From: Ypsolopha sequella | Taxonomy: Eukaryota; Arthropoda; Insecta; Lepidoptera; Ypsolophidae | Length of the DNA stretch: 64,000 nt | Direction of reading: 5' to 3' | NCBI GenBank assembly: GCA_934047225.1 | Contig: OW204005.1 | Span: 17,368,396-17,432,395, forward strand | Shown: positions 1 through 8,802 of the stretch, one piece after another | Numbering within the stretch: the first letter of the stretch is position 1 | Layout: each line of letters starts with the position of its first letter | Translations under genes and position numbers: made by a program | The notes under the pieces: generated by a model | The model's database searches: none | The model's input: only the letters and a program-made list of their open reading frames with translations | What the model was told of the DNA's origin: nothing

Positions 1-231
1 AGGTTATTCAGTCAATGATTTAGAACAACTTTTACTATGGAACAAATCCTGTATATCAAAAAAAAAAAATTACTCGCTTCATAGCAAAATGCAATGGCGC
101 TCGGCCGAATTGTATGAAAGGGCAGATTTTTTTTACGAGATTTCAGTGTTGACCCCATAGTAAAAGTTGTTCTATACCATTGACTGAATAAGCTCTTCAA
201 ATATGGTTACACCTTTCTGTTACACGTTGTA
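1..231. repeat. Palindromic MITE, family A, copy 1 (cut by window edge)
   Basis: The right terminal inverted repeat reads toward CACCTTTCTGTTACACG and is matched, inverted, near the left edge (TCAATGATTTAGAACAAC and ACTTTTACTATGG). Two related copies lie at 6670-6931 and 13104-13323. No coding capacity; the small open frame at 12-200 is a by-product of the palindrome. TIR-type non-autonomous DNA transposon inserted at TA-rich sequence. Confidence 0.8.
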
Positions 232-232
232 T

Positions 233-588
233 ATAAGATTAAAATGATAGGTAATAATTTATACTATACAAGGGGAAATCCAATCAACCGCCCGAACCCA
301 TACCGGAGACCCGGCCAGGGACCACGAACAAGGTTCAGTGATCACCATACGAGCCCCCAGCATGAATCCAGGCGGCCGACAAAACTTCCTATATACTACA
401 TACTAATAGGTTACATATATATAAATACATGCCTACCTCCGCCAATTCGATTAGTCTTGCTAAGAAGAACGGGCAAGAAACTTAGCAAGATCATGTCTTT
501 TTTTCAACATAAAACTTATAAGTCATATTATATTGTATTTAACCAAGGGATAAGAAAAACAAGACAGCAGGAAATCCGGTTAATCGGA
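233..588 (-). repeat. Dispersed repeat Y, copy 1
   Basis: This stretch matches 840-1202 in the same orientation at a period of about 610 bp, and matches 17395-17617. It contains a GC-richer core around CCGGAGACCCGGCCAGGGAC. The related copies end at a TTTTGAA-type tail on the minus strand, so this is probably the same retroposed element without its tail. Function not recognised. Confidence 0.6.
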
Positions 589-672
589 CAGTAGCGGAAC
601 TAACAGCTACGTATGGCAACCTAAGTTTAGTTTCAAACGCAACTATACGGAGATGTTTTCATGCTTAGGCTA

Positions 673-1202
673 TTCAAAATTCAAAAATTCAAAATTCAAA
701 AAGTTTATTTTGCAAAGTAGGTATATATAATACACGTTTCACAAGTCAAATTTTAATCTTATAAAAATATATGTAATAAAATAATAAATGTACATGAACT
801 ACTTAGATTAAATGTTTTTTTTAATTTATGTAGCAATATATATACGATTAAAATTATAGGTAAAATATTATTATACAAGATGAAATCCAATCAACCGCCC
901 GAACCCATACCGGAGACCCGGCCAGGGACCAGGAACAGGTTCAATGATCACCAACCGAGCCCCCAGCACGAATCCAGGCAGCCGACCAAATCCCATCTTA
1001 TATACTACATAGTAATAGGTTACATATATAAATACATGCCTACCTCCGCCCATTCGATTAGTCTTGCTAAGAAGAACGGGCAAGAAACTTGGCAAGATCA
1101 TGTCTTTTTTTTTTAACATAAACTTATACTATACATCAAATTACTTATATCTACTTTAACCAAGGGATAAGAAAATACAAGACAGCAGGAATTCAGGTTA
1201 AT
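673..1202 (-). repeat. Dispersed repeat Y, copy 2, with (TTTTGAA)n tail
   Basis: Positions 680-1062 are almost identical to 17247-17617. Read on the minus strand the copy ends in repeated TTTTGAA units (673-700), the usual 3' tail of some non-LTR elements and their SINE partners. I infer a 5'-truncated LINE or a SINE. The opposed open frames at 871-1119 and 880-1116 look like chance frames. Confidence 0.6.
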
Positions 1203-1334
1203 GAAAAAAGAAAAACATATATATCTTTGCCTACCTGTCTCATATAGTCTATTTCCTTTTACAGTCTGTAATTAATTAATGTTAACTCTTAAGAGGAATC
1301 AAAAGTTAGGAAATTATATTAATTAATTAAATTA

Positions 1335-4220
1335 TTACCTACTTTCATTAAAATCAGTATCACTATAACACCATGCTTCACCATCATCCAAATATTCATT
1401 TATTTTATAATATGCCTTTTTCAGTAGGCCCTGCTTAATATACTGTTTAAACTTATTCTCTGACAAAGTAAGGACCTCCTTTGGAAGTTTATTGTAAAAT
1501 CTTATACCATGTCCTACGAAAGAGGTACTCACTTTGGCGAGTCTGATTTTTGGAAAAGCCAGTTTATACTTATTTCTGGTTTCCTTACAATGTTGCTCAC
1601 CAAGCCTTGGGAGAGACTCAACATTTTTTCTGACATATCTAAGGACTTGGTAAATATATTCACAAGGAACAGTTAATATATTAATTTCTTTGAACTTTTC
1701 TCTTAATGAATCCCGGTGCTTCATATTATAAATAGCCCGAATTGCTCTCTTCTGCAAAACAAAGACTGCGTCTGTATCCGCGGCTCTACCCCATAACAGC
1801 ATGCCGTATGACAAAATGCTGTGAAAGTAACTAAAATAGACTAGTCTAGCAGTATCTACATCAGTAATTTGCCTTATGCGTCTAACAGCGTATGCGGCCG
1901 AACTAAGTCTACCACATAGGGCTTCTATGTGGGGACCCCACTGAAGACGAGAGTCTACCGTAATGCCCAAAAACTTAGTTTCGTTAACTAACTCCAGCTT
2001 GGACCCCTGCAAAAGCAAATTACAATCCACTTGAATTACATTTGGTAACGTGAATTTTATACATTTCGTCTTTTTTGCGTTTAAAACTAAATTATTTACA
2101 GTAAACCAATCAAGCACTAGTGATAAAGTTGTATTCGCGTCGTCAAGGATATCTTTACGTCTATTAACTTTAAAAATAAGTGACGTGTCGTCTGCGAATA
2201 GTACTATCTTAGTTAAGTCTTTAATTAAATAGGGAAGGTCATTTATGTAAATTAAAAACAGCAAGGGCCCCAATATGGAACCCTGCGGGACACCCATTTT
2301 AACTAATGCTCCACATGATTTTACCCCGTTAATGTCTACCTTTTGAATACGATCACTAAGATACGACTTCATTAACGCCAAAGATTTGCCCCTCACTCCG
2401 TAGTGATCTAATTTACATAAGAGTGTTTCATGATTAACGCAATCGAAGGCTTTCGAGAGGTCACAAAATACACCAAATGCATCCTGCTTTTCTTCCCAAG
2501 CATCAAAAATATGCTTAACTAAAGCAACTCCTGCATCTGTGGTTGACCTCCCTCTAGTGAATCCATACTGTTCACAGTGAAGCAATTTATTTAAATTAAA
2601 ATGAAATAACAATTGATTAAAAACAATTTTTTCAAAAACCTTACTCAAAACCGGTAAAACTGACACAGGTCTATAGTTTGATGGGTCACCGTTGTCGCCT
2701 GATTTAAAAAGGGGGATCAATTTACTAAACTTCATTAAGTCAGGAAAGACACCATCATCTACACATTTATTAAAAATTAATGCCAAATAAGGAGCTATTA
2801 AATCAATAACAGAACTTATAACTTTCACAGATAAGCCCCATAAGTCCTCGGTTTTTTTCAAGTTAAGCGATTTAAATGCTTTAATTACAGTTAATGAATT
2901 AATATGTTTAAAAGCAAATACAGAAAGACACTGCGGTACGTTATCTATTAAAAGATCCTGCGCAAGCCCAGGGCTTGAATTTAAATCTTTAGTTGTTAAG
3001 GAAGGAATTTCAGTAAAGAATTGTTCAAAGGCATTCGCAACCTCTTTATCTCCCGTAACGACTTCATTGTTAATACTTAACTTAAGCTCGTTATCACGTT
3101 TCTTACTTTTCCCAGTTTCAGTATTTATGATGTTCCATACTGTTTTTACTTTGTTATCGGACCTTTTAAGTTTTTTATTCAAGTAGATACTTTTTGCTTT
3201 TAAACACACCAATTTAAAGATGCGTGAGTAATTTTTCATGAATTCAGTAAATTTAACATTATTATTGTAGGACTTTTTGTCGTATAATTCGTATAAATGA
3301 TTTCTGCTTTTGTAAATACCTGGAGTCGCCCAGTCACTGAAGGTGATTTTACTTTTGTTAGAAAGTTTTTGCATCTTAAACGTATTTTCGAACTCTTTGG
3401 AGACTATGTTGAAAAGGTCTGTAAAGAGAGCGTTTGGATCGTCTTGGAGAAGATTAAAATGTGCTAATTTAACTTCTAGGTTTGCTTTGAAACAATCTAC
3501 TTTGTGAGTTGTAATAGGCCTGCAAAAAGCTTTTTTGGGCAATTGATTTACGCTTTGTTTAATGGTTATAGTTTGGCCACTGTGATCGGACTGCAAGCGG
3601 TTGATTACTTTATTGTCTGAATATTCGCAATCACAGAATATATTGTCGAGGCATGACGCAGTATCCCGAGTAATTCGAGTAGGTTCTAAGAACACATTAG
3701 ACAAATTAAATGATTTGAATAAATGTATTAATTTTGAGCGCATAATCGATTTTTCTAGTAAATCTACGTTAAAATCTCCACATATAATAACTTTTTTCTT
3801 GGAATCAAATAATAATTTTAAAACCTCTTCCATTGCTTTTTCAAAAATGTTGTAATCTTGTCCTGAGGGTCGGTAAACACAGAGAATAATATATGTACTC
3901 ATTTCTATGCAAGCTAATTCAATTTGATGTTCTACAGAAAGTTTTACTATGTCTTTTCTTTCCTTTGCTTTTATATTATTTTTTACAAGAATCATGGATC
4001 CACCTTTTTGTATTTTTAATCTATTGTAGCAGCTAAGAACACTAAAATTATTCACATTAAACTGCATATTATGTTCATGTAGATGGTGTTCGGTTACACA
4101 CAAAATATCTGTTTTTGATTCCTCTAAGAACAACTCGATTGAAAGTATTTTGCCGAGAAAGCCGCCTTGTATATTTTGATGTACCACCTTTAATACAGGC
4201 AGCCCTCCCGTTGTCTTCAA
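1335..4220 (-). CDS. LINE ORF2: apurinic-type endonuclease and reverse transcriptase
   Basis: A 961-codon uninterrupted frame. Residues about 1-225 form an APE-type endonuclease with VVHQNIQGG at the start, the metal-site motif GDFNVDLL and the terminal SDH triad. The reverse transcriptase follows: KLIPLFKSGD and NYRPVSVLP (fingers), AFDCVNHE (motif A), GVPQGSILGPLLF (motif B) and LFADDTSLIF (motif C, catalytic FADD). It would nick target DNA and copy the element RNA there. The frame has no ATG upstream of the endonuclease; the annotated first codon is TTG and the first ATG comes after the QNIQG motif. It lies in the -1 frame relative to ORF1 and overlaps its end, which suggests frameshift or coupled translation. 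Intact catalytic motifs suggest a young copy. Confidence 0.92.
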   Translation of the reverse strand: MKTTGGLPVLKVVHQNIQGGFLGKILSIELFLEESKTDILCVTEHHLHEHNMQFNVNNFSVLSCYNRLKIQKGGSMILVKNNIKAKERKDIVKLSVEHQIELACIEMSTYIILCVYRPSGQDYNIFEKAMEEVLKLLFDSKKKVIICGDFNVDLLEKSIMRSKLIHLFKSFNLSNVFLEPTRITRDTASCLDNIFCDCEYSDNKVINRLQSDHSGQTITIKQSVNQLPKKAFCRPITTHKVDCFKANLEVKLAHFNLLQDDPNALFTDLFNIVSKEFENTFKMQKLSNKSKITFSDWATPGIYKSRNHLYELYDKKSYNNNVKFTEFMKNYSRIFKLVCLKAKSIYLNKKLKRSDNKVKTVWNIINTETGKSKKRDNELKLSINNEVVTGDKEVANAFEQFFTEIPSLTTKDLNSSPGLAQDLLIDNVPQCLSVFAFKHINSLTVIKAFKSLNLKKTEDLWGLSVKVISSVIDLIAPYLALIFNKCVDDGVFPDLMKFSKLIPLFKSGDNGDPSNYRPVSVLPVLSKVFEKIVFNQLLFHFNLNKLLHCEQYGFTRGRSTTDAGVALVKHIFDAWEEKQDAFGVFCDLSKAFDCVNHETLLCKLDHYGVRGKSLALMKSYLSDRIQKVDINGVKSCGALVKMGVPQGSILGPLLFLIYINDLPYLIKDLTKIVLFADDTSLIFKVNRRKDILDDANTTLSLVLDWFTVNNLVLNAKKTKCIKFTLPNVIQVDCNLLLQGSKLELVNETKFLGITVDSRLQWGPHIEALCGRLSSAAYAVRRIRQITDVDTARLVYFSYFHSILSYGMLLWGRAADTDAVFVLQKRAIRAIYNMKHRDSLREKFKEINILTVPCEYIYQVLRYVRKNVESLPRLGEQHCKETRNKYKLAFPKIRLAKVSTSFVGHGIRFYNKLPKEVLTLSENKFKQYIKQGLLKKAYYKINEYLDDGEAWCYSDTDFNESR

Positions 4221-4222
4221 TT

Positions 4223-4247
4223 CTAAAAAGAATTTTTTACAATTTTG
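4223..4247 (-). promoter_or_regulatory. Candidate -1 ribosomal frameshift site joining ORF1 to ORF2
   Basis: On the minus strand the last ORF1 codons are GTA AAA AAT TCT TTT TAG. The heptamer A AAA AAT (4238-4232) fits the X XXY YYZ slippery pattern in the ORF1 frame. A -1 slip leads directly into the ORF2 frame (TTC TTT TTA GAA TTG). The ORF2 frame opens only after a TAA at 4250-4248, and ORF1 stops at 4225-4223, so any shift must occur in this short window. A downstream stimulatory structure was not established. Confidence 0.5.
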
Positions 4248-5815
4248 TTAGTACTTGTACTAACCGTGTCAATAGGGACAAAATTATGTAAATAATTAAC
4301 ATTACAAATACCATCAATTATAACAGGTATTGGAAAATTTCCTGTTACACACTTTGTAACAGATTCACTACATTCTAAAATGCATGCTAACTTAGTAGCT
4401 AATTGTTTTTTATAATAATTTGCAAGGTACAAAGTACCTTCTGTCAAAAAAAAATTACGAATGTGTATATTCGTTTTAAAGTATTGCACTTTGTCACTGT
4501 GACACGCTGAGTAGTTGTGCATGCACATATTCAAATTATATAAATTAGTTTTTTGTGACCCTGTAAGTAATTCTGAATAAGGGAATTCACAAATAATGAT
4601 TTTTTTAACCCTAAGCTGTAACATTAGCTCGAGATATTTAATAAGGTCACTTTGTGTGATACCTGTACTATTTCCTATCAACAGAACAATTGTTGTATTT
4701 AATTTATATTCCATTTTAAGCAAACGTTCTACAATTTGTATGAAAGATGCACCTGGCATGCAAATGTTGGTGACTTTCTGCACAAGTTTATTTCCTAATA
4801 AGGGCCCTAAGTTTTTTCCAATAGTGTCTGTAAACACAACAGTATTTTGTCCTTGCGACGCCGAGGATCCAGTCGCTGACGCAGCAACCGACAAGGGCTC
4901 AGAGGGCTGAGGGGAAGAGCTCGGCGTGGGCAGCGCGTTAGACGAAGGTGCAGGATCTGACGCGGTTTCCACTGCAGGAGTGGATGATGGTTCTGCGCCA
5001 TGACCGGAGCCTCGACGAAGGCGAGCAGAACGGTGACGTTGCCTTCGACGGGTAGCCTTGCTCTTAGGTTGAGGTGTGGAGACCGGTGTTTTGGGACGCT
5101 GGTGACGCTGACAGTCCTCACCTCCGGACTCGGACGGGGGCACTGGCACTTCAGGAGAGCCTGGGGACACTTTCAGACCAGTGACAGAGGTGTGCTCCTG
5201 TGCGGGTGATGTCATTGTCATGTCAAGGTGTCTCTGAGATGGTGAGAGGCCCATAGACGTATGCAGATTTTGAGGGGTCAGTATAGGCGGAGTGTCCGGA
5301 AAAGCCGGAGTTTCAGATGACCTACACAGCAGGCAGCTACTGTGTATGCAGCTACGTTCCTCTGAAGGCTGTGTCGCTTTTACAAGGAACTGTAGTTTTT
5401 CATCATTGCTGTCTATGATTTCACCCATGGATTCAGCAATTTTCAACATTTCTGCAAAGGTTACATCCTGCTGAATAAGCTCATCCCTTGCAGCATGATA
5501 TTTTTGTCGCATGGCCTCTAGTTCCAATCTCAATTCGGTGATTTCGCTCGATTGGTGTGTTACAGTCACATTAGTTGAGTCGATAGTGTGTAATGTTGAA
5601 TGAGATTCATTGCAGCTAACTAATTCATCGTATAGTACCATAGATGTTTGTAGGGTTCGCTCTGCTTCATGGTTTTCTCGTTCCATGATTACTTGTTGCA
5701 GTTCATTATGGGCCTTTGCAAGCTGCTGTTCAAGGTCACATATTTTTTGTAGTGACGCTTCATGTGTTCGGATGCACTCATTGTAAGAAGTGATTATAAG
5801 GCTATTGGGGGAGGG
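4223..5815 (-). CDS. LINE ORF1: coiled-coil plus SGNH/esterase-like protein, 5' end probably lost
   Basis: An ATG at 5686 gives 487 residues, but the frame continues upstream without ATG to 5815 with more Gln/Glu-rich heptad-like sequence (around CDLEQQLAKAHNEL), so the natural start is probably missing. Order: N-terminal coiled coil, a Ser/Pro-rich stretch, a basic patch (RRRQRHRSARLRR), and a C-terminal region resembling the SGNH hydrolase fold seen in CR1-like ORF1 proteins. The usual GDS serine block appears as VVFTDTIGKN and the GxN block as LLIGNSTG, so the catalytic serine may be replaced by threonine. Expected role: nucleic-acid-binding chaperone of the element RNP. The fold assignment is inference. 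Confidence 0.7.
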   Translation of the reverse strand, partial: PSPNSLIITSYNECIRTHEASLQKICDLEQQLAKAHNELQQVIMERENHEAERTLQTSMVLYDELVSCNESHSTLHTIDSTNVTVTHQSSEITELRLELEAMRQKYHAARDELIQQDVTFAEMLKIAESMGEIIDSNDEKLQFLVKATQPSEERSCIHSSCLLCRSSETPAFPDTPPILTPQNLHTSMGLSPSQRHLDMTMTSPAQEHTSVTGLKVSPGSPEVPVPPSESGGEDCQRHQRPKTPVSTPQPKSKATRRRQRHRSARLRRGSGHGAEPSSTPAVETASDPAPSSNALPTPSSSPQPSEPLSVAASATGSSASQGQNTVVFTDTIGKNLGPLLGNKLVQKVTNICMPGASFIQIVERLLKMEYKLNTTIVLLIGNSTGITQSDLIKYLELMLQLRVKKIIICEFPYSELLTGSQKTNLYNLNMCMHNYSACHSDKVQYFKTNIHIRNFFLTEGTLYLANYYKKQLATKLACILECSESVTKCVTGNFPIPVIIDGICNVNYLHNFVPIDTVSTSTNKIVKNSF

Positions 5816-6243
5816 TTACCAGATGACAGGAATTTTCCTGACATATCAGGAATTTTAATAATATTAATATTTTAATAATAATTTTAATGATTATATTTAT
5901 TAAGTAATATTGTTTTATTAACGAAATTACGCATTAAGAGCGGTTTAGCAGCCGGATTGTGAAAAAAACACCTTTTGCTAATTATTTGAAACAACACTTA
6001 TATTCAAAATTTACTCAATAGTCATTCAACAAAACCTTATTCCCTATGTTTTGTATTGGTTTTTGTAAATTGGAATTATAAAGTTTTAAATTTTAAAATT
6101 CTAATTTACAGAAACCAATGAAAACTTTGCGGTGTCAGCATACAATTAAAAAAAAATATATATAAAAAGAATGGCTGTGGTTTAAAGTTGTACAATTTAT
6201 AATGCCTTTCCACTATCAAATTTATAATTATTGCTAAAATTAC
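5816..6243. other. AT-rich stretch without a gene; one small inverted repeat
   Basis: No coding signal. Positions about 6054-6121 form an inverted repeat (TATTGGTTTTTGTAAATTGG against a near-complement ending AGAAACCAATG), possibly a very small MITE or a terminal pair of an old one. Confidence 0.5.
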
Positions 6244-6262
6244 ATTATAAATATTGATATAT

Positions 6263-6498
6263 ACAAGGTGACTTTTTGATCATCGTCCAAATTCTTACTG
6301 GCGGCTGTATCATGGATCAATAACAATTTTTGTAAAATTCGTAAAATGAAATGTCGACTCCCCATAGTGATTCACTCGGGACTGGAAGTGAATTACTATG
6401 GGATGTCGAAATTTCATGTTACGAATTTCACAAAAATTGAAATCCACTTTTCAAGCTTCCAGTATGAATTTGGACGATGATCAAAAAGTCACCTTGTA
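6263..6498. repeat. Palindromic MITE, family B
   Basis: Terminal inverted repeats ACAAGGTGACTTTTTGATCA and its complement TGATCAAAAAGTCACCTTGT, extended over about 30 bp, with an inner hairpin around CCCATAGTGATTCACT. No coding capacity. Flanked by TA. Confidence 0.85.
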
Positions 6499-6670
6499 TA
6501 TAGTGGTTTTTGTTAAATTATACACATTAAATAATAATTAATGATAGCAAGATATCTTTCGAGTCCTGTTGGACTCGGCATCAGTTGCAAGTCATCAAGT
6601 CCAAGAGGACTCGAAATATATCTTGCTATCATTAATTAATGTATATAATTTAACAAAAACCACTATATAC
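6496..6670. repeat. Palindromic MITE, family C
   Basis: About 175 bp with termini GTATATAGTGGTTTTTGTTA and TAACAAAAACCACTATATAC. The inverted arms continue through TAATTAATGATAGCAAGATA almost to the centre. No coding capacity. Confidence 0.85.
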
Positions 6671-6931
6671 AACATGTAACAGAAAGGTGTAACCATATTT
6701 GAAGAGCCTATTCAGTCAATGGTATAGAACAACTTTTACTATGGAGCCAAACCTGAAATCTCAAAAAAAAAATCTGCTCTTCCATACATTTCGGCCGAGC
6801 AGCATTGCATTTTTCTATGAAAGAGTAAATTTTTTTTTCGAGTTACAGGTTTTGTTCCATAGTAAAAGTTGTCTTATACCATTGACTGAATAAGCTCTTC
6901 AAATATGGTTACACCTTTCTGTTACACGTTG
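6670..6931. repeat. Palindromic MITE, family A, copy 2 (full length)
   Basis: Most complete copy of the family seen at 1-231 and 13104-13323. Inverted arms of about 70 bp begin CATGTAACAGAAAGGTGTAA and close with TTACACCTTTCTGTTACACG. The small open frame at 6699-6893 is a palindrome by-product. Confidence 0.85.
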
Positions 6932-6952
6932 TATATATCAATATTTATAAAG

Positions 6953-7454
6953 AAAAGCCGAATGGTAACATTATATTTTAAAATTACAATATGAAACAAA
7001 AGAACCGTATGCATGCATGTTTATTTCATTATTTTGATTTTTGTTTTTTTCTTTTTGTTGCAGTGTATTTAAAATTTTAGAAGTGTAAGGGCGGAGTGTA
7101 GATGTCAACATAGTAATACCTATTAGATTAACAAGGAAAATAGCTATATATTATTACAATAATAATATATTAAAAGTAATTATTTGCAATGAAAATGTGA
7201 AATGGAAACGCCCGCTTATTCTAAAACATACAGGTAGAGTGTTTTTAATATTTTTATTTTCTTTATTTTATCGTTACATTTTATTCTTGTGCTTAGTTTT
7301 AAAAATGAAACCTCATTATTTCTTTTACATTTTGAAAAAAAAAAAAACGCCCTGTGCGACGGTGTCTATGATTTCTAACTTGTATTTCGCCCAAGTATTA
7401 TAGTAAGTTTTGCTCCAATTTGCAAATTGATAAAAAAAAACCTGAATTACCTTA
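6953..7454. other. AT-rich stretch, nothing recognised
   Basis: Low-complexity A/T sequence with short chance open frames only (for example 7197-7403). No repeats or RNA features were identified. Confidence 0.5.
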
Positions 7455-7575
7455 CGAAAATGTAAGTTTGAAACTAAAACTGAAGGTCGCAGGTTCGAAT
7501 CCTGACCCGAGGAGTTTTTTCAAATATTTGTTTACTTGAAATTTGTTTCTAGTTAATCTTTTTAGTTTGTTATGC
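7455..7575 (+). repeat. tRNA-derived SINE fragment, copy 1
   Basis: GGTCGCAGGTTCGAATCC (7485-7502) is a tRNA-like box B. The following A/T-rich body (TTTTTTCAAATATTTGTTTA) is shared in altered form with the reversed copies at 22568-22735 and 38568-38690. No full cloverleaf is present, so this is not a tRNA gene. Confidence 0.6.
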
Positions 7576-7597
7576 ATAAATGTAATAAATTAATATA

Positions 7598-7925
7598 TCG
7601 TCGCGACATGAATCCCCGAGGGGGTGTCAGAGGTGTTCCGAGTGTGAACTGTGAAATGCAAGTCGCAGTCCACACGATACACCAGCGTTTCACCGACGAT
7701 TATTACGTCCCAACGGTGTGGTGGTGAGCTCTATCGCCGTACTTCGGGCACAAGTACAAGCTTTTTAAGGCATGCAGGTTTCCTTACGATGTTTTTCTTC
7801 ACCGTTCAGTAAGAACAAATACTATGCACATAAATACCGAAAAACACATTGGTGCATGCTCGACTGGGGATCGAACCTGCATCTCAAGACTGAGAGGCGA
7901 GCGACTAAAGTTAAAACTGATGTTA
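7598..7925. repeat. Dispersed SINE-like repeat, copy 1
   Basis: It contains CATGAATCCCCGAGGGGGTG, shared with 30893-31060 (CATGAGTCCCCAAGGGGGTG), and the segment GTTTCCTTACGATGTTTTTC, which I recognise as a common lepidopteran dispersed repeat motif. The far end has a reversed box-B-like GGGATCGAACC (7867-7877), consistent with a tRNA-related head on the minus strand. Confidence 0.55.
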
Positions 7926-8050
7926 ACTGTTGAATGTTAACTCTGATAATGTTAAAACTAAAGTCTCCAAAATCAGCTACATTTTTTATAAATTTTTGAA
8001 CACATTCAAGTATCCTAATTTTAATCAGTTAAGGCGACAAAATCCATCCT

Positions 8051-8802
8051 TAGGGGTCGTTCACAAATTACGTAACATAAATTTCTTAAATTTTCGACCC
8101 CCCTCCCCCACGTAACAGAACCGTAACGCTTGGCTTGGACCCCTCCATTCCGTAACGTAACGGGTGCTTTGTATAAGCTTTGCTACGCAGTAGGTATATT
8201 TTTTTTCGTGTTGATATTTTTTTCTTTCGGCCTTCTGGCCTTTTCAGCTTTGCCTTGAAGAGAGTACCCAACCTCTGTAAAAGTTTATTATTTATTTTTT
8301 CGTTTAAAGATCCTTTAAAAGTCTATTTTAAGAGTCTGAAAGGGTCTATGTAAGAGTTTATGCACGGAGAAAAAATATTTTAACAATACTACCAGATAGT
8401 TTTGTAAAAAATACCTAGTAAACAAAAACAGAATTATGTTATGTTCACTTGAATTATTGTATACATTAGATTGTTCAAGTAAACTGAACATTGTTCAAGT
8501 AAACTGAACAATAAATATAGACGTAACATATGGTACAGTGTTTTCTGTTTAAATGAACTATATTCAGGTTAACGGAACCAGAATATTTTCTCGGTGTGAG
8601 TCTATTGTTTTTATTTGTTTATTCGATTGTTTTTATTTGTTTATTAGGCGCAGTAGGTAGTCTTTACAACGAGAAAAACGAAAAAAAAAACTCCGATTGG
8701 CTATGCTAAAATCGTTACGTAACGCAAACCTTAACCAACCCCCCCTCTCCCCATGTACCAGGACTCCAATTTGCGTTACGTAATTTGTGAACGACCCCTT
8801 AG
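8051..8802. repeat. TIR element with GGGGTCGTTCACAAATTACG ends
   Basis: About 750 bp bounded by inverted repeats AGGGGTCGTTCACAAATTAC and its complement GTAATTTGTGAACGACCCCT. No transposase frame, so non-autonomous. Another MITE (8363-8598) is nested inside. Confidence 0.8.
8363..8598. repeat. Nested MITE with CACGGAGAAAAAATATTTT ends
   Basis: Inverted termini CACGGAGAAAAAATATTTT and AGAATATTTTCTCGGTGTG lie inside the larger TIR element. Inside it, TTGTTCAAGTAAACTGAACA is duplicated in tandem (about 8472-8511). Confidence 0.65.

Larger units (their letters stand above)
1320..5815 (-). mobile_element. Non-LTR retrotransposon (LINE) with APE endonuclease, slightly 5'-truncated
   Basis: Two long overlapping frames on the minus strand encode a coiled-coil/SGNH-like ORF1 and an endonuclease-reverse transcriptase ORF2 with no stops. 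ORF1 is open without an ATG up to an in-frame TAA at 5816-5818, and coiled-coil sequence continues up to that edge, so the 5' end is probably lost. No RNase H domain is visible. The layout fits the Jockey/CR1 superfamily (perhaps Daphne-like), but the clade is not settled. The 3' boundary near 1320 is uncertain because no clear tail is seen. Confidence 0.85.
6244..6952. repeat. Cluster of three MITEs placed end to end inside an AT palindrome
   Basis: Three different palindromic MITEs (6263-6498, 6496-6670, 6670-6931) abut through shared TA-rich ends. The block is flanked by an outer inverted pair, ATAAATATTGATATATAC on the left and GTATATATCAATATTTAT on the right. This suggests repeated insertion into TA sites at a single AT-rich palindromic target or at each other's termini. 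Confidence 0.75.

Noticed and set aside
871..1119. Overlapping opposite-strand open frames at 871-1119 and 880-1116 (and 17429-17860)
   Set aside because: They recur with the dispersed repeat Y, on both strands of the same sequence, and show no protein-like conservation.
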